Assembly: GCA_947039955.1 (NCBI GenBank)
Contig: CAMRAC010000002.1
Span: 114,083-178,082, forward strand
DNA: 64,000 nucleotides
Origin: an uncultured Mycoplasma sp.
Lineage (GTDB): Bacteria; Bacillota_I; Bacilli_A; Mycoplasmatales; Metamycoplasmataceae
Reading direction: 5' to 3'
Below the pieces are notes generated by a model. It ran no database searches. It was given only the letters and a program-made list of their open reading frames with translations, and was not told the DNA's origin. Shown in pieces: positions 33,541-44,662 of the stretch (position 1 is its first letter; every line of letters begins with the position of its first letter). Position numbers and translations under genes: made by a program.

Positions 33541-35403
33541 ATGAAAAAGTCACTTTTGTTTGTCGGTTCAATTCCATTGGTTTCACTACCAATCATAGTC
33601 ATTTCTTCTTGCTCCACAACTGGAGAAAGAGTCGATTTACACGGACAATACAACTTATTCACCCCTGAACTTGTTAAACAAGAACAGGTTTCTAAAAATC
33701 TACTTCTTTCAATCAACACAAGTAATGTGAGTAATATTTATTCAACGCCAAAAAACTTATTGTCAGAAATTGATTTTGTTTTTTCTTTTGATGTAAACAA
33801 AGAGGCTAATTCACTAATTTTATATGTACAAATTTATGACTATAAAGGAGAAATTGTTAAGTTCTCAAGTGAGTCTGACAAGAAAGAAATAACAACAATA
33901 GAAAATTTCGATCATTTACCATCCGCAGAACAAGCTTATATTGATGATCAATACTCTAAATTTATGTCTTTATCACTGGAGGGTAATTTAACTTTATTGC
34001 CGTCAAATATTAATGGTTTTGAAAGCATTAAAGGTTCTGAGGCTTTTAAGCCCACACCAGATGAAGATAAAAAATATAATTTTAATTATGAACTTCTTCC
34101 AAGTAATGAAAAGGGAGAAATTAAAATTAATTTTAGTTTAACTTCAAAAAATGGATATCCATTAAATCCTTTTGAATCAATTGGTTTCACTAAAAATGTA
34201 ATAGGATTTATGACAAGCAAAACTTATCAAGATAATGTTGATAATATGTACACCGGTGCTAATGAAATTAGTAGCATAAATCTTGAAGATGTAAAATTTG
34301 CGTCTGTTAAAGGAAAATATCTTGCTTCAAGTATTACAACTGTTAAAGAGTTGGTAGCTTTTTATAAAATTTTACAACCACTTGATCCAGATAAAAAAAT
34401 TAATATTCCATGTTTCTTGGAACCCAAACCTGAATGTGAATGTTTGTTTGATTCTGAAATAGATATAGAAAGTTATGACAGTTATGGAAAAATAGAATTA
34501 ACTATTAAATTTTATGACAAAATAACCAAAGAACAAGTTCTGCCAACTTCTGGTAATGGAATATCTAGATTAAAAAACATTTCTGGTTTTGTAAAACCAT
34601 CCAAAGAGCTATTGAAAGCATCAATAGATGCTTATGCTGTATTCGAAGAAGGATTTAAAGCTAAGAGTAATAAAACATTACCTAGCCAAAACATTGGAGT
34701 TACAGACATTTCAACTATCTCAAATATTGACATAAAGTATATGGGTGAATTTGATATCATGGTTGAAAAATATCCTGCAGATCCAAAAAAACAAACTGCT
34801 CCAGTTATGGAAACATTCACATTTAGGATGATGCCTCTTTCGTTGCAAGCTTTAGATGGAGAAGGAGTTATTTCTTCTAAAGTAATATTGGAAGTTAAAA
34901 TGATGAATGGAAAAGAATTTCAATGAGTGACAATAAAACAACCTTCTTATATTAAAGATACTGAAGGTAAAATTACTTTTGGAAGTGCAGTTGTTGAAAC
35001 TTCACTAAATATTACTGGGTTCTTAACAACGCAAAATAAAGAGGTAAATGACTTATATGAAAAGTTAAACACTCAAATTAAGAGTGTTAATGATTTAGTT
35101 TTAACTACAGTTCAAAATAGACCTGAATTTGATAGTGCTGATTTCGAATCTATTTGAAGTGGATTATACAAAGGCGATACAGATCCATTGGGATTATTAA
35201 TTGCCAGTGATAAGTTTAGAGTGCAATACACAATTTCTACAAATCCTTCTGAATCTACAGTTGGAAATACTCTTTATAGTTGAGTAAATGTAAAAGCTTC
35301 TATAAATTCTATCTTTAGTGATTTTGAATATGAATTCTTAAATATTAATAATTTACCTAACACTGATTTTGAATTTAATTTTGCTATAAAATTAAATTCT
35401 TAA
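33541..35403 (+). CDS. Surface lipoprotein with repeated GF-type domains
   Basis: 620 residues. Signal peptide MKKSLLFVGSIPLVSLPII with lipobox VISSC, so Cys24 would be acylated by Lgt. The mature part has several units of about 110-130 residues, each ending in a strand with ISGF, VIGF or ITGF followed by a helix. This pattern resembles the mycoplasma lipoprotein-17 (PF04200-like) domain of variable surface proteins; the assignment is tentative. Three TGA tryptophans lie in the last quarter. It is the opposite-strand neighbour of 35552-37495, which has similar units. Confidence 0.75.
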
Positions 35404-35406
35404 AAA

Positions 35407-35432
35407 AAGAAATTATTTATAAATAATTTCTT
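35407..35432. terminator. 26-bp perfect palindrome between convergent genes
   Basis: AAGAAATTATTTA followed by its exact reverse complement. An A-run precedes it, giving a T-run on the minus strand, so it can terminate the 40-residue peptide gene; it also lies just past the + strand lipoprotein stop. Confidence 0.65.
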
Positions 35433-35535
35433 GTAACCCTAAACCTATGATTATCCCAAGGACAAAACCTATAAATAATATTAAGAAAAAGATTGTTGGT
35501 TTATTTAGTTTTTGTTTAATTTTTTTGGCTTTCAT
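35413..35535 (-). CDS. Small membrane peptide (40 residues)
   Basis: Starts MKAKKIKQKLNKPT, then one hydrophobic helix (FFLILFIGFVLGIIIGLGL) and QEIIYK. AAGGAG lies 5 nt before the ATG, which supports translation. It follows the 35552 gene by 16 nt on the same strand. Its last codons and stop lie inside a 26-bp palindrome. Function unknown. Confidence 0.6.
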   Translation of the reverse strand: MKAKKIKQKLNKPTIFFLILFIGFVLGIIIGLGLQEIIYK

Positions 35536-35551
35536 TGTGACTCCTTAAAAT

Positions 35552-37495
35552 TTATTTTGCAATAAAACTATCTATTGTCCTGGTCACTGTTATTAGCTTT
35601 GTATTAATCCCAGCTTTGATTATTATCTTGAAATCTATATTTTCAAGTTGAACTAAAGTTTGGTTGAAATCAATTTTAAAAGTGGGTTTTTTAGATCATT
35701 TATACTCAGGTTTGTTCATTATTTCTTGAAAACCAACTATAACATTATCATTAAAATAAAATCCATCACGTGCCTTAATTGAATCAATAAATGCTGCACG
35801 ACTCTTGATAGGGTTTTTAATTCCTATGTTTAATTTTTCTTGTGCAGAATTTAATATAATTTCTTGATTAAAAAGTTCGATTAGTTGTAGGTTAAATTTC
35901 TCTTCATCTTGAAATTCTGGGAAATTAATCTTTTTTAGAAATGAGGCCTTGTCCTTATATTCAGTACCAATAAAAATTTCCACTTCAAGTTCAAGTTTAT
36001 TTTGTTTATCAGAAGCTTTGTTGATTAATATTTGAAAATTAGTTCCATCAGGTAATATTGAAGGTTCTAAAATAATAGGTTTTAATGTTAATTTTAAGTT
36101 ATCAATATTATTTTCTTGATCAACAATTATTCCTGAAGTTATTTGCGCTCTTTTTAAATTAAAATCTGCAAATTCATTAATCAATTCTAATTCAATATTA
36201 TTTTTGAAAGGATCATTTTCCGATCCTGTTTGACTTAAGTCTTTAACTTTTTTTATTGCGATATCATTTGGAGTTTGTTCAAATGGAATAGCACTTACTT
36301 GACCACTACCTTTAACTACAAAAGATTCTTCATATTGAAGAGGAGTTCCTGCACCTGCCCTTACATAAATTTTAAATTTTGGAATAGTAGAATCTTGTTC
36401 ATCAGGAAAAGCAGAATTAGAATTTTCATCTTGTCAATTCTTGAAGATATATTCTACACCAGCCGTTGTTGCTTTGTTTTTGATACTGTACGGCAATTCC
36501 ATAGAGAAATTACCATTCTTATAGTTTTGTTCTACAGTTCCAATATTTTCAGTTTCAACTTCAGGTTTAGTGTAAATAAAAGTTTCACCTATACCTAACA
36601 AATTTTCTTTTTTATCAATAAAGTTTTTTACCCTTGATACATTATCGTTAACACCTTGTTCAATAGGAAATCCTGTTATGGTGAATTTTTCATATGTTTT
36701 TTGGAAATAATTTTCACCACGTGAACCCTTGCTGAAATCAACATTAATCTCAAGTTTACTTGGGTCATTTTCATTTACTTTTTTATTAACAACTGTTCAA
36801 TTAACACCTTTTAACTCAGGTGTAGTCATTCCTGAAATAATATCAAGTTTATCACTTTCAATACTAACTGTGTTAGCAAATTTACCATCTTTAATAGTTC
36901 CATCAACATTGTAAAAATCAGCTGTTAATTTTACTGAATTTCTAAAACTTTCTACAACAGATTTAACATCATGTTCTTCTTGAGTTTTTTTGAAGCCATA
37001 AAATTTAGAAATTGAAATAGTGATAAAATCTTCCACTCTATTAGCGCCAACACCCTTAGAGAATCAAATATTGAATTCAGGTCTAGTAGAATCATAGTAA
37101 GTTGGAAAGATATCATAATTCCCTTGAGTTTCATTGTATTGCTTTATGTAAACATCAATTCCTGCTTTGTCAGTAAAAAACTTAACTTTACTTGGAATCT
37201 CAAACTTAAAAAAACCTTTTTTGTAAGATTCAGTTATCAAGTGGTCAGAATAATTTGTAATTTCCTTTTCTCCATCAGATAGTATGATTGATTTATCAAA
37301 GTCAGAACGAGTGAAGAATTCATCTTTTCCAATATTAATTATAAATTCTGAAAGTGCTTTAGAATTCTCCATTTTTTCAGTAGTTACAATGTCAATTTTG
37401 TCTACAAAGCTCAACCCTATACCTAAACCTACACCAGTTATGGAAAAGGCGGATACAGTCAATAAAGACAAAAGTTTCATTTTTTTATTATACAT
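35552..37495 (-). CDS. Membrane-anchored surface protein with GF-type domains
   Basis: 647 residues. N-terminal hydrophobic segment LLSLLTVSAFSITGVGLGIGL without a lipobox cysteine, so it is secreted or held by this helix. The extracellular part repeats units similar in layout to those of the lipoprotein at 33541 (for example TITGFPIEQGVND and FYGFKKTQEEH). Several TGA tryptophans break it under the standard code. The ATG at 37495 has no Shine-Dalgarno but has TATAAT 7 nt upstream; an inner ATG at 37480 is possible. Function unknown. Confidence 0.7.
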
Positions 37496-37502
37496 AGTTA
37501 TA

Positions 37503-37508
37503 ATTATA
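37503..37508 (-). promoter_or_regulatory. Putative -10 box for a leaderless mRNA
   Basis: TATAAT on the minus strand, 7 nt before the ATG of the 35552-37495 gene. Confidence 0.4.
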
Positions 37509-37545
37509 TAAAATTATGTGTTTTTTTGGTTAATTATTTCTAAAA

Positions 37546-38847
37546 TTATAATCTTAATCTTCTTTTAAATTCAATTACAATTTTAGATTGTAATTCTTTA
37601 TTTAATGGGTGAATTGGTACGATGCTAGAAGTTTCAATTTCATAAAAATACTTAGCAACTTCAGGTTCATCTTCATCAAGGAAATAATTTTCTAAAATTA
37701 ATTCATATTCTGCTTTTGAAGTGGGTGTGTAATTAACATAATCAAAGTTATTTAATGAAGGAACCAATGTGTAATCAATTTCTCCGGTTTCAACATCGGT
37801 TGCCGCAGTAATCAATTCTTCTTTTGTCATAAATTTTCCACCAAAAAATACATCATTCATGTCTTGTAAAAGCTCTGTTTGCATTTCTTTTGAAACAGAT
37901 GAGGAAACAACGAAAGCATCTATGAATGAAGGCGAATTTTTAGGTTTAACAAGTTTTATAGTTCCGTCAGCAACATTTGAGAAATTATCTGTAGATCAAT
38001 AGGCGTCAAGTGCATCACCATTAAACAAGTAAGAACCTTTAATAATAGAGTTAGAATCAATAGTTGATTGAAGAACTACATCTGAGTCATCTTCAAAGAT
38101 GTTTACTTTAGTGTTGTTGATTGTTGAACCAGTTCCACGTTCAATGATTTTTGCAAACTCATCAATTCTTTGAACATAATTTTCATTTGTTAGCTTTGTG
38201 TTAAAAGTTCCCGAAAGTTCAGAACCTATAACAGTATTTTCTAGAGCTGCATTTGTTCAAGATCAAACATCTACACCACTCTTAGTTAATTCTTTTAATA
38301 TATTAATATAAGAAAAGTCATTTTTAAAATCCGGTATATTGTTATTTATTTTGTCAGAGTTATACATGAAGACTTTATTGTTTAATCAAATAGGAATAAT
38401 ATATTCTGAAAAACTATCTACAATACCATCTCCATCAACATCACCTTTAACTTCAGAATTAACTCCAAGATATTCATCAAAGAAACTAATTTGTTTTTTT
38501 GTTTGTTCTGAATAAAATGACATCGGGTCAGTAACTCCAAAGGCTGCGTCAAAATCAATTTTAGATACTTTTTGACTATTAATTAAATCAATTAATTCAT
38601 AGTCGGTAGAAATACCGGCCATTGCTTTATTGTTGTTGATCGCATTAGCAAACTCGGAAGTAGTTTTATATTCTTTGTATGAATATTTTTTTTCAATTTC
38701 AGGAATTAAATCAGGATTAACATATGATTGAAAATTATAAATAGCTGGTTTGTAAGGGTTAACAGCTTTATAAACTACAGCACCTGTCAAAACTCCAAAA
38801 AATAATAATGGCGCTAATATTCAAGTTAATATTTTTTTACTATTCAT
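37546..38847 (-). CDS. potD: Spermidine/putrescine ABC transporter substrate-binding protein
   Basis: 433 residues. An N-terminal hydrophobic helix without lipobox anchors it; the rest is a periplasmic-binding-type fold with segments such as MAGISTDYELIDLI and FSEYIIPIWLNNKVFMYN. It is divergent from E. coli PotD, so the name rests on fold and operon position. It overlaps potC by 8 nt and is the last gene of potABCD. A segment DVDGDGIVD resembles a calcium-binding loop. Confidence 0.82.
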
Positions 38848-39649
38848 ATTTTTTTTCCTTTTTCTTTCTTGAACCTTTAGCAAATATTCCGATATTGACT
38901 GCAATTACAGAAACTAATAAAATTGAACCAATTGCTAATGCTCATGATTGGAATCTACCTTGGTATAATTCTGTTCCGATTGTTTCAGAGTTAGAAGTAA
39001 TTGAAGTGATGATGAAATCATCAAAACTCAAAACCATAGAAACTATTAATGTAAATGAAATCGAAGGAAGCATATAGATGAAGTAAGTTTTAAATCATGT
39101 TTTAACTTTTGGATAACCAAGATCATAACTAGCTTCAAAAATTGATTTGTTGAACTTCTCACTCTTTGGGTACATTATTAAAATGCCATAAGGTAAAATC
39201 ATAACAACGTGTCCTATAACAGCTCTAAAGAATCCTTCAGAATCTGAAGACAAAACTCCAAATGAAATTGAAAAAAATAAAGCGAGTGATATTCCAATAA
39301 TAACATCAGGGTTTATGATTGAAATGTTGGTAGAAACATTCTTTGCAACTTTAATTGTTTTGCTTTTTTGTTTTCAAATACTGAAAACAGTTAGTAATGA
39401 AAATACTATAACAATAAAACTTGTTAATGTTCCCAATAATAACGAACTCATAAAAGCTGCAACAACCTTGTTAGAAAATAAGTTTTGATAAGCTTCTCAT
39501 GTAAAACCATTTCAATGAGTAAAGGTAATGAAACCTTTATCACTAGTTGCATTAAAACTAAAGACAGCAGCAAAGAAAAGCGGGATGTAAAATATTACTA
39601 ATATTATTAATACATAAAAGTATTTTGAAAATTCTTTAAATCTAGTCAT
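38840..39649 (-). CDS. potC: Spermidine/putrescine ABC transporter permease PotC
   Basis: 269 residues with six hydrophobic segments and the permease EAA loop FEASYDLGYPKVKTW, which docks on PotA. AGGAGGA lies just before the ATG. It overlaps potB and potD by 8 nt each. Many tryptophans are TGA, so it appears fragmented under the standard code. Confidence 0.9.
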
Positions 39650-40469
39650 TTAATCCTCCTTTAATTTTTTGATACAATCAAGGGATAGAATTTATGAATA
39701 CATAAATTGCACCTACCGAGAAAATCGTAATCATAACAACTGTTGATGCTTTTTGCATATCAAATCCGTTAGCAGGATTCGCTAAGTCGTTGATGATGTT
39801 TCCAAGTAATTTGTTTTGTTCTGAATTGATGATTAACTTATCGCTAACTGCAACACTTAAAACTGCCATTAAGAAAACAATTGTGATACCAGAACAAATA
39901 GCTTTTAATCCATAAGGGATAACAACTTTAATAAATGTTTGTACTTTTGTATAACCCAAATCTTCCGAAGCATCAATAATGTTTCTTGGCATGTTTGAGA
40001 AAACAGTATATAAAGGTATTATCATGAATGGTAAGTTTAAATAAACTAAACCAATAATTAAGATTCCCGAATTATCCAAAGCCCTTTCATCAAATACATA
40101 TGTAAAGAATCCTTTAAGAGCTAATATCTTAACAAGTGTAAAGATGAATAATGGTGCCAATATTAAAGATAAAACTCCGAGTTTCAAACTTTGATTTTTA
40201 ATTGTTAAAACAATATAAACAAAAGGTAAGCCAATTAATAAACTAAGTAGGGAACTAACTATTCCAACACCCAAAGATCTAAAGAATATAACTCAAAATG
40301 TAAAGTCTTTTAAGATTTCAGAATTATCATAATCAGGACTAGCTCCTGCTGGAATTATAAATGAAGTGATGGCGATAAAAACTAATGGTACAAATACAAA
40401 TATTAGAAAAAAGATTGTGTATGGAATAAACAATAAAGATTGTTTATTCAGATTCCTTAGATAATTCAT
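39642..40469 (-). CDS. potB: Spermidine/putrescine ABC transporter permease PotB
   Basis: 275 residues from the ATG at 40469, which follows AGGAGGT by 5 nt. Six membrane helices and the EAA loop DASEDLGYTKVQTFIKVVIP. It overlaps the end of potA by 26 nt. Confidence 0.9.
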
Positions 40470-41805
40470 CTTCAACCTCCTGATTTGTCATTTCTTCTTT
40501 TAACATCAAATGCATTGATGTTGTTGTTCAGTCTAGGAAAACTTTTTCTCCAGCTTCATGATTATTAGTTGATTCAACAATGAAGTCAGCCTTTGGAGTT
40601 TTAACAATAGTGATGTAGTAACTTCCTTTGTAAGTAGAAGAGACAACTTTACCACTAATGATTCCAGTTGATTTCTTAATAAGAATATCTTCTGGCCTAA
40701 TTAAAACATCGACCTTTTCTCCTTTTGAGAAAGTATATTTTTGTTTTCAAAATTTATTTTCTTTTTCTAAGAAAGAAACCGTTGTGTCATCAATAACTAA
40801 ACCATCAAACATATTGTAGTCACCAATGAATTGTGCTACTCATTTGTTTTTTGGATAATCATATATTTCTTTAGGTGTATCAAACTGATCAATTTTTCCA
40901 TTTCTAATAATGGCAATTCTGTCTGATAGTTGCAAAGCCTCTTCTCTATCATGAGTTACAAAAATAAATGTAATGTTTAATTTTTTTTGTAGATCGGTTA
41001 AAAGTACTTGCATTTTTTCTCTTATTTTTGCATCTAAAGACGAAAGAGGTTCATCTAGTAAAAGTATTTTGGGTTCAACAGCAATCGCTCTAGCAAGAGC
41101 AACTCTTTGTCTTTGTCCACCAGAAAGTTTGTCAATTGATTTCTTTTCATGACCTTCTAGTTCTACAAGCTTTAAAGCTTCAAACATTTTGCTATCCAGT
41201 TCTGCTTTTGTAATTTTTCTAGATAAATATCTTTTGCTAAATTTATTAATTTCTTGATCAACATATGTTTCTCAATATGAATATTTAAAATCAGAATCAT
41301 CTAATCAATTCTGGATTTTTATTTTTTGTTTTGCAGGCATTTTTTTATTTTCAAGATTATCCATGTATTCAGTCTGGATTTTATCCAGTTTCTTCATTTC
41401 GATTTCCGATTTCTTTTTTCATTGTTTGGTTTTAATCTTTAGTAGTTTATTAATGTTTTCTTTTAAATCTTCTTCAGGCTTTGGGAATCTTTTGATTCTC
41501 AATCCATATTTAATATTATTCTCAACACTTAAGTGAGGGAATAAAGCGTAGTCCTGAAAAATAGTTGAAGTATCTCTTAGGTGAGCAGCTAAATCTTTAA
41601 TGTCAACTCCATTAAATTTAATTTCTCCTCTAGTGGCTCATTCGAAACCACCAAGTATTCTTAGGATTGTTGTTTTTCCAGATCCTGATGGACCTAGAAG
41701 GGTGATGAACTCACCTGGGTTGATTGATAAATCTATGTTATCTAAAATTACTTTTTGGTCAAATTCTTTTGTGACGTTTATTAGTTCAATTATAGGTTTA
41801 GACAA
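40444..41805 (-). CDS. potA: Spermidine/putrescine ABC transporter ATPase PotA, with insertion
   Basis: 453 residues. Walker [10 protein letters not shown], signature [13 protein letters not shown], Walker [12 protein letters not shown] and H-loop FVTHDREEA, then a C-terminal TOBE-like regulatory region. Between the Q-loop (FQDYALFPH) and the signature there is an extra charged, Lys/Glu-rich stretch of roughly 110 residues, absent from E. coli PotA but seen in mollicute PotA proteins. The start appears to be TTG at 41805, 8 nt after AGAAGG; an upstream stop excludes an earlier ATG. Confidence 0.9.
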
Positions 41806-41936
41806 AGTATCATACCTTCTTTCTAAATGTTATTTGTTTTTTTGTTTTGGAAATTTTCAAATACATCATTTACAAAATAATTATGTATTTTTTATAAATA
41901 TATTTTATTTATTACAATGTATATGAAAACTGTTTT

Positions 41937-42329
41937 TTATGCAATAATCGAAATCACGAAATTTAATTCTGTTTGATCATTTATAAATCTATTTAATGTA
42001 GTTTTATCAACTTCTAAAAAGAAATTAATATTACCTTCTGTAGTTTGAGAAACTTTAACTGACTTTACAGTTTCTATACTAACGTTACCACCAGTGATAT
42101 AACCAGTTGTAGGTTCTAATCATTGTGATAATTTTCATCCTTGTCTAGTAATCAATCAGTTTTTCAGTGTTTCAGTTTTAACTTCATTGTTTATTTGCAA
42201 AGTTTTTGCTGGTTCTATTTTTGGGATTATTATTGTGAATGGTGTCGATGAACATGAAATCATTACAAAAAAAGGAATTATAGGTAAGGCGGCCATTGTA
42301 AGAGGTAGAGATATTTTCTTAAAATTCAT
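41937..42329 (-). CDS. Small lipoprotein
   Basis: 130 residues. Signal peptide with lipobox VMISC (Cys26), preceded by AAGGAG. The mature domain of about 100 residues has three TGA tryptophans and no family I recognise. It lies upstream of potA on the same strand with 131 nt between, so co-transcription is possible but not shown. Confidence 0.7.
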
Positions 42330-42527
42330 ACAATCTCCTTAAACATTTCTTTTTAATTTAGACTTAATTATACTATTTTATAGTATTTATTTAATAATTA
42401 AATTTACATTTTTTTAGCGATAAATCAAGTAAAAGTGAGACTCTTATTATATAAGTTTATTTTTAATGAAAGGAGTATAATTAATTAAGATTAATTTATT
42501 AAATTAATCAAACTTTTAGGAGAAATT

Positions 42528-42749
42528 ATGTCAAAAGAAAAATCAAAAAATAATTTAAATACCGATAACACAAGATTGATATTAATAATAGTTACTATTT
42601 TTACTTGATTCATTGGTGCTTTATTATATTTATTTATAGTTAAACCAAAAGGATTGGAATTTATAGTATGTGTACTAGCTTTATTCATACCAATTATACC
42701 AGGTGTTATCTTGCTTTTAAATGCTCTTGGAGTAATTAATATAAAATAA
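42528..42749 (+). CDS. Small two-helix membrane protein
   Basis: 73 residues, TAGGAG 7 nt before the ATG. A charged N-terminus is followed by two hydrophobic helices (about 18-38 and 45-68). One TGA tryptophan is at residue 27. A terminator follows, so it is probably a one-gene transcript. Function unknown. Confidence 0.7.
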
Positions 42750-42761
42750 ATCAAATATATT

Positions 42762-42790
42762 AAAAATACCTAGACAAAGGTGTTTTTTTT
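42762..42790 (+). terminator. Terminator after the two-helix membrane protein
   Basis: Stem AAAAATACC / GGTGTTTTT with one G-U pair, then further T. Confidence 0.7.
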
Positions 42791-42813
42791 GTGATTATTT
42801 GCTAAGTTAGTTA

Positions 42814-42819
42814 TATAAT
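42814..42819 (+). promoter_or_regulatory. -10 box of ldh
   Basis: TATAAT 40 nt before the ldh start; AAAAGGA lies about 8 nt before the ATG. Confidence 0.45.
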
Positions 42820-42859
42820 TAATCTAATAAAATTATTAAGTTATGAAAAGGATATATAT

Positions 42860-43807
42860 ATGAAAGTTAAAAAAATTATTTTAGTAGGATCAGGAGCTGT
42901 AGGGAATTCATTTCTTTATTCAGCAATAAATAGAGGGATCGCTCAAGAATACGGAATTATCGATGTAAACGATAAAGTTGCCGAAGGAAATGTATTGGAT
43001 ATGGAAGATGCAATTGCAACATCTGCACACCCATTTAACATTTTCCACGCTAAGTACAGTGACTGTAAAGATGCAGACATTGTTGTTATTACAGCTGGTA
43101 GACCACAATTACCTGGAGAAACACGTATTGACATGGTTGAAGGTAATTCAAAAATTATGAAAACTATTGCTACAGAAATTAAAAAATCAGGATTTACAGG
43201 GATCACAGTTATCGCTTCAAACCCAGTTGATGTTTTAACATCTGTTTACCAAACAGTTACAGGTTTTGAAAAGAACAGAGTTGTTGGTTCAGGAACATCA
43301 TTAGATTCAGCAAGATTCGTAAGAATTTTATCTCAAGAATTGAAAATTGCTCCACAATCAATCCAAGCTTATGTTCTTGGAGAACATGGAGATTCATCAG
43401 TGTCAGTATTTTCATCTGCATCAATTAACGGTAAACCATTATCAGTATTTGAAAAAGAAGGAAAAATTAACCCTGCAAACTACCCAAAATTCCATGAAAC
43501 AGTTTACAAAAAAGCTTATGAAATCATTGAAAGAAAAGGAGCTACATTTTACGGAATTGGTTCTGCTCTAGCAAACATTTGTGAAAACATTTTAATTGAT
43601 TCAAAAAGAGTATTAACTGTAGGAGCTTTCTTAGAAGGTCAATACAACAATAAAGGTATTTATACTGGAGTTCCTGCTGTTATAGGATCAAATGGTGTAG
43701 AAACAATTATTGAAGTTGCTCTTTCAGATGCTGAACAAGCACAATTTGATAAGTCATGTCAATTGCTTGCTGAAGTTATTAAAAAAGCTAATGTAGCAAT
43801 CAAATAA
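42860..43807 (+). CDS. ldh: L-lactate dehydrogenase
   Basis: 315 residues. Reduces pyruvate to lactate and regenerates NAD. The NAD-binding GSGAVG is at residues 10-15, and the substrate loop RPQLPGETR contains the specificity Gln83, which favours lactate over malate. The proton-relay His176 is in LGEHGDSS. Codon use is cleaner than in neighbours, consistent with high expression. It stands alone between two terminators. Confidence 0.96.
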   Translation: MKVKKIILVGSGAVGNSFLYSAINRGIAQEYGIIDVNDKVAEGNVLDMEDAIATSAHPFNIFHAKYSDCKDADIVVITAGRPQLPGETRIDMVEGNSKIMKTIATEIKKSGFTGITVIASNPVDVLTSVYQTVTGFEKNRVVGSGTSLDSARFVRILSQELKIAPQSIQAYVLGEHGDSSVSVFSSASINGKPLSVFEKEGKINPANYPKFHETVYKKAYEIIERKGATFYGIGSALANICENILIDSKRVLTVGAFLEGQYNNKGIYTGVPAVIGSNGVETIIEVALSDAEQAQFDKSCQLLAEVIKKANVAIK

Positions 43808-43834
43808 TCTTTAAACAATAAATCAAAGATAATA

Positions 43835-43858
43835 AAAATTCCCTATTAGGGATTTTTT
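43835..43858 (+). terminator. ldh terminator
   Basis: Imperfect stem AAAAATTCCC / GGGATTTTTT with a short loop and T-run, 27 nt after the stop. Confidence 0.8.
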
Positions 43859-43971
43859 GTATTTGATAGTTTAATTATATTAATATCAACACTACATTTT
43901 GTATGTAAAAGTGGCAAATAAAAAAGCTTAATCAGCCTTTTATTTTATATATATTTGGTCATATAAATGAT

Positions 43972-44056
43972 TGGTGCGCGAAGAGGGACTCGAACCCTCA
44001 CACCGTGAGGCACTAGAGCCTAAATCTAGCGTGTCTGCCAATTCCACCACTCGCGC
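43972..44056 (-). tRNA. tRNA-Leu (anticodon UAG)
   Basis: 85 nt class II tRNA, GCGCGAG acceptor, encoded CCA, anticodon loop TTTAGGC. Last of the six-gene cluster in transcription order. Confidence 0.95.
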
Positions 44057-44103
44057 TTGTAATTATATTAAATATAATAATAGGAGTCTTTTTATTGACA
44101 TAT

Positions 44104-44179
44104 TGGTACGCCCTAGAGGACTTGAACCTCTGACCCAATGGTTAAAAGCCATTTGCTCTACCAACTGAGCTAAGGGCGC
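44104..44179 (-). tRNA. tRNA-Lys (anticodon UUU)
   Basis: 76 nt, encoded CCA, anticodon loop CTTTTAA. Confidence 0.95.
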
Positions 44180-44186
44180 ATATAAA

Positions 44187-44262
<76 letters not shown>

Positions 44263-44266
44263 ATAA

Positions 44267-44342
44267 TGGTAGAAGATAGGGGGCTCGAACCCATGACCCC
44301 CGCCTTGTAAGGGCGGTGCTCTCCCAACTGAGCTAATCTTCC
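44267..44342 (-). tRNA. tRNA-Val (anticodon UAC)
   Basis: 76 nt, GGAAGAT acceptor, encoded CCA, anticodon loop CTTACAA. Confidence 0.95.
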
Positions 44343-44345
44343 ATT

Positions 44346-44421
44346 TGGTGACCTATACGGGGCTCGAACCCGTGAATCCATGGATGAAAACCATGTGTGT
44401 TAACCGCTTCACCAATAGGCC
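44346..44421 (-). tRNA. tRNA-Glu (anticodon UUC)
   Basis: 76 nt, GGCCTAT acceptor, encoded CCA, anticodon loop TTTTCAT. Confidence 0.95.
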
Positions 44422-44426
44422 AAAAC

Positions 44427-44501
44427 TGGCGCCGATTACAGGATTTGAACCTGTGACCAACTGGTTAACAGCCAGCTGCTCTACCACTGAGCTAAATCGG
44501 C
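44427..44501 (-). tRNA. tRNA-Asn (anticodon GUU)
   Basis: 75 nt, GCCGATT acceptor, encoded GCCA end, anticodon loop CTGTTAA. First gene of the cluster. Confidence 0.95.
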
Positions 44502-44526
44502 ACATTTTTTAATTTATGCATAATTA

Positions 44527-44532
44527 ATTATA
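44527..44532 (-). promoter_or_regulatory. Putative -10 box of the six-tRNA cluster
   Basis: TATAAT on the minus strand 25 nt before tRNA-Asn. Confidence 0.4.
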
Positions 44533-44648
44533 TACTAAACAAAATATCTTCTATAATAATTATTTAACTTTTTTTAGAGACAACAAAAAAGCATATAAAT
44601 TGCAGTAAAATGTAGCAATATAGCACATTTTTGTTGCTCTAAATAGTA

Positions 44649-44654
44649 TATAAT
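44649..44654 (+). promoter_or_regulatory. Putative -10 box for leaderless nuclease mRNA
   Basis: TATAAT 8 nt before the ATG at 44663; no ribosome-binding site is present. Confidence 0.45.
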
Positions 44655-44662
44655 TTATAAAT

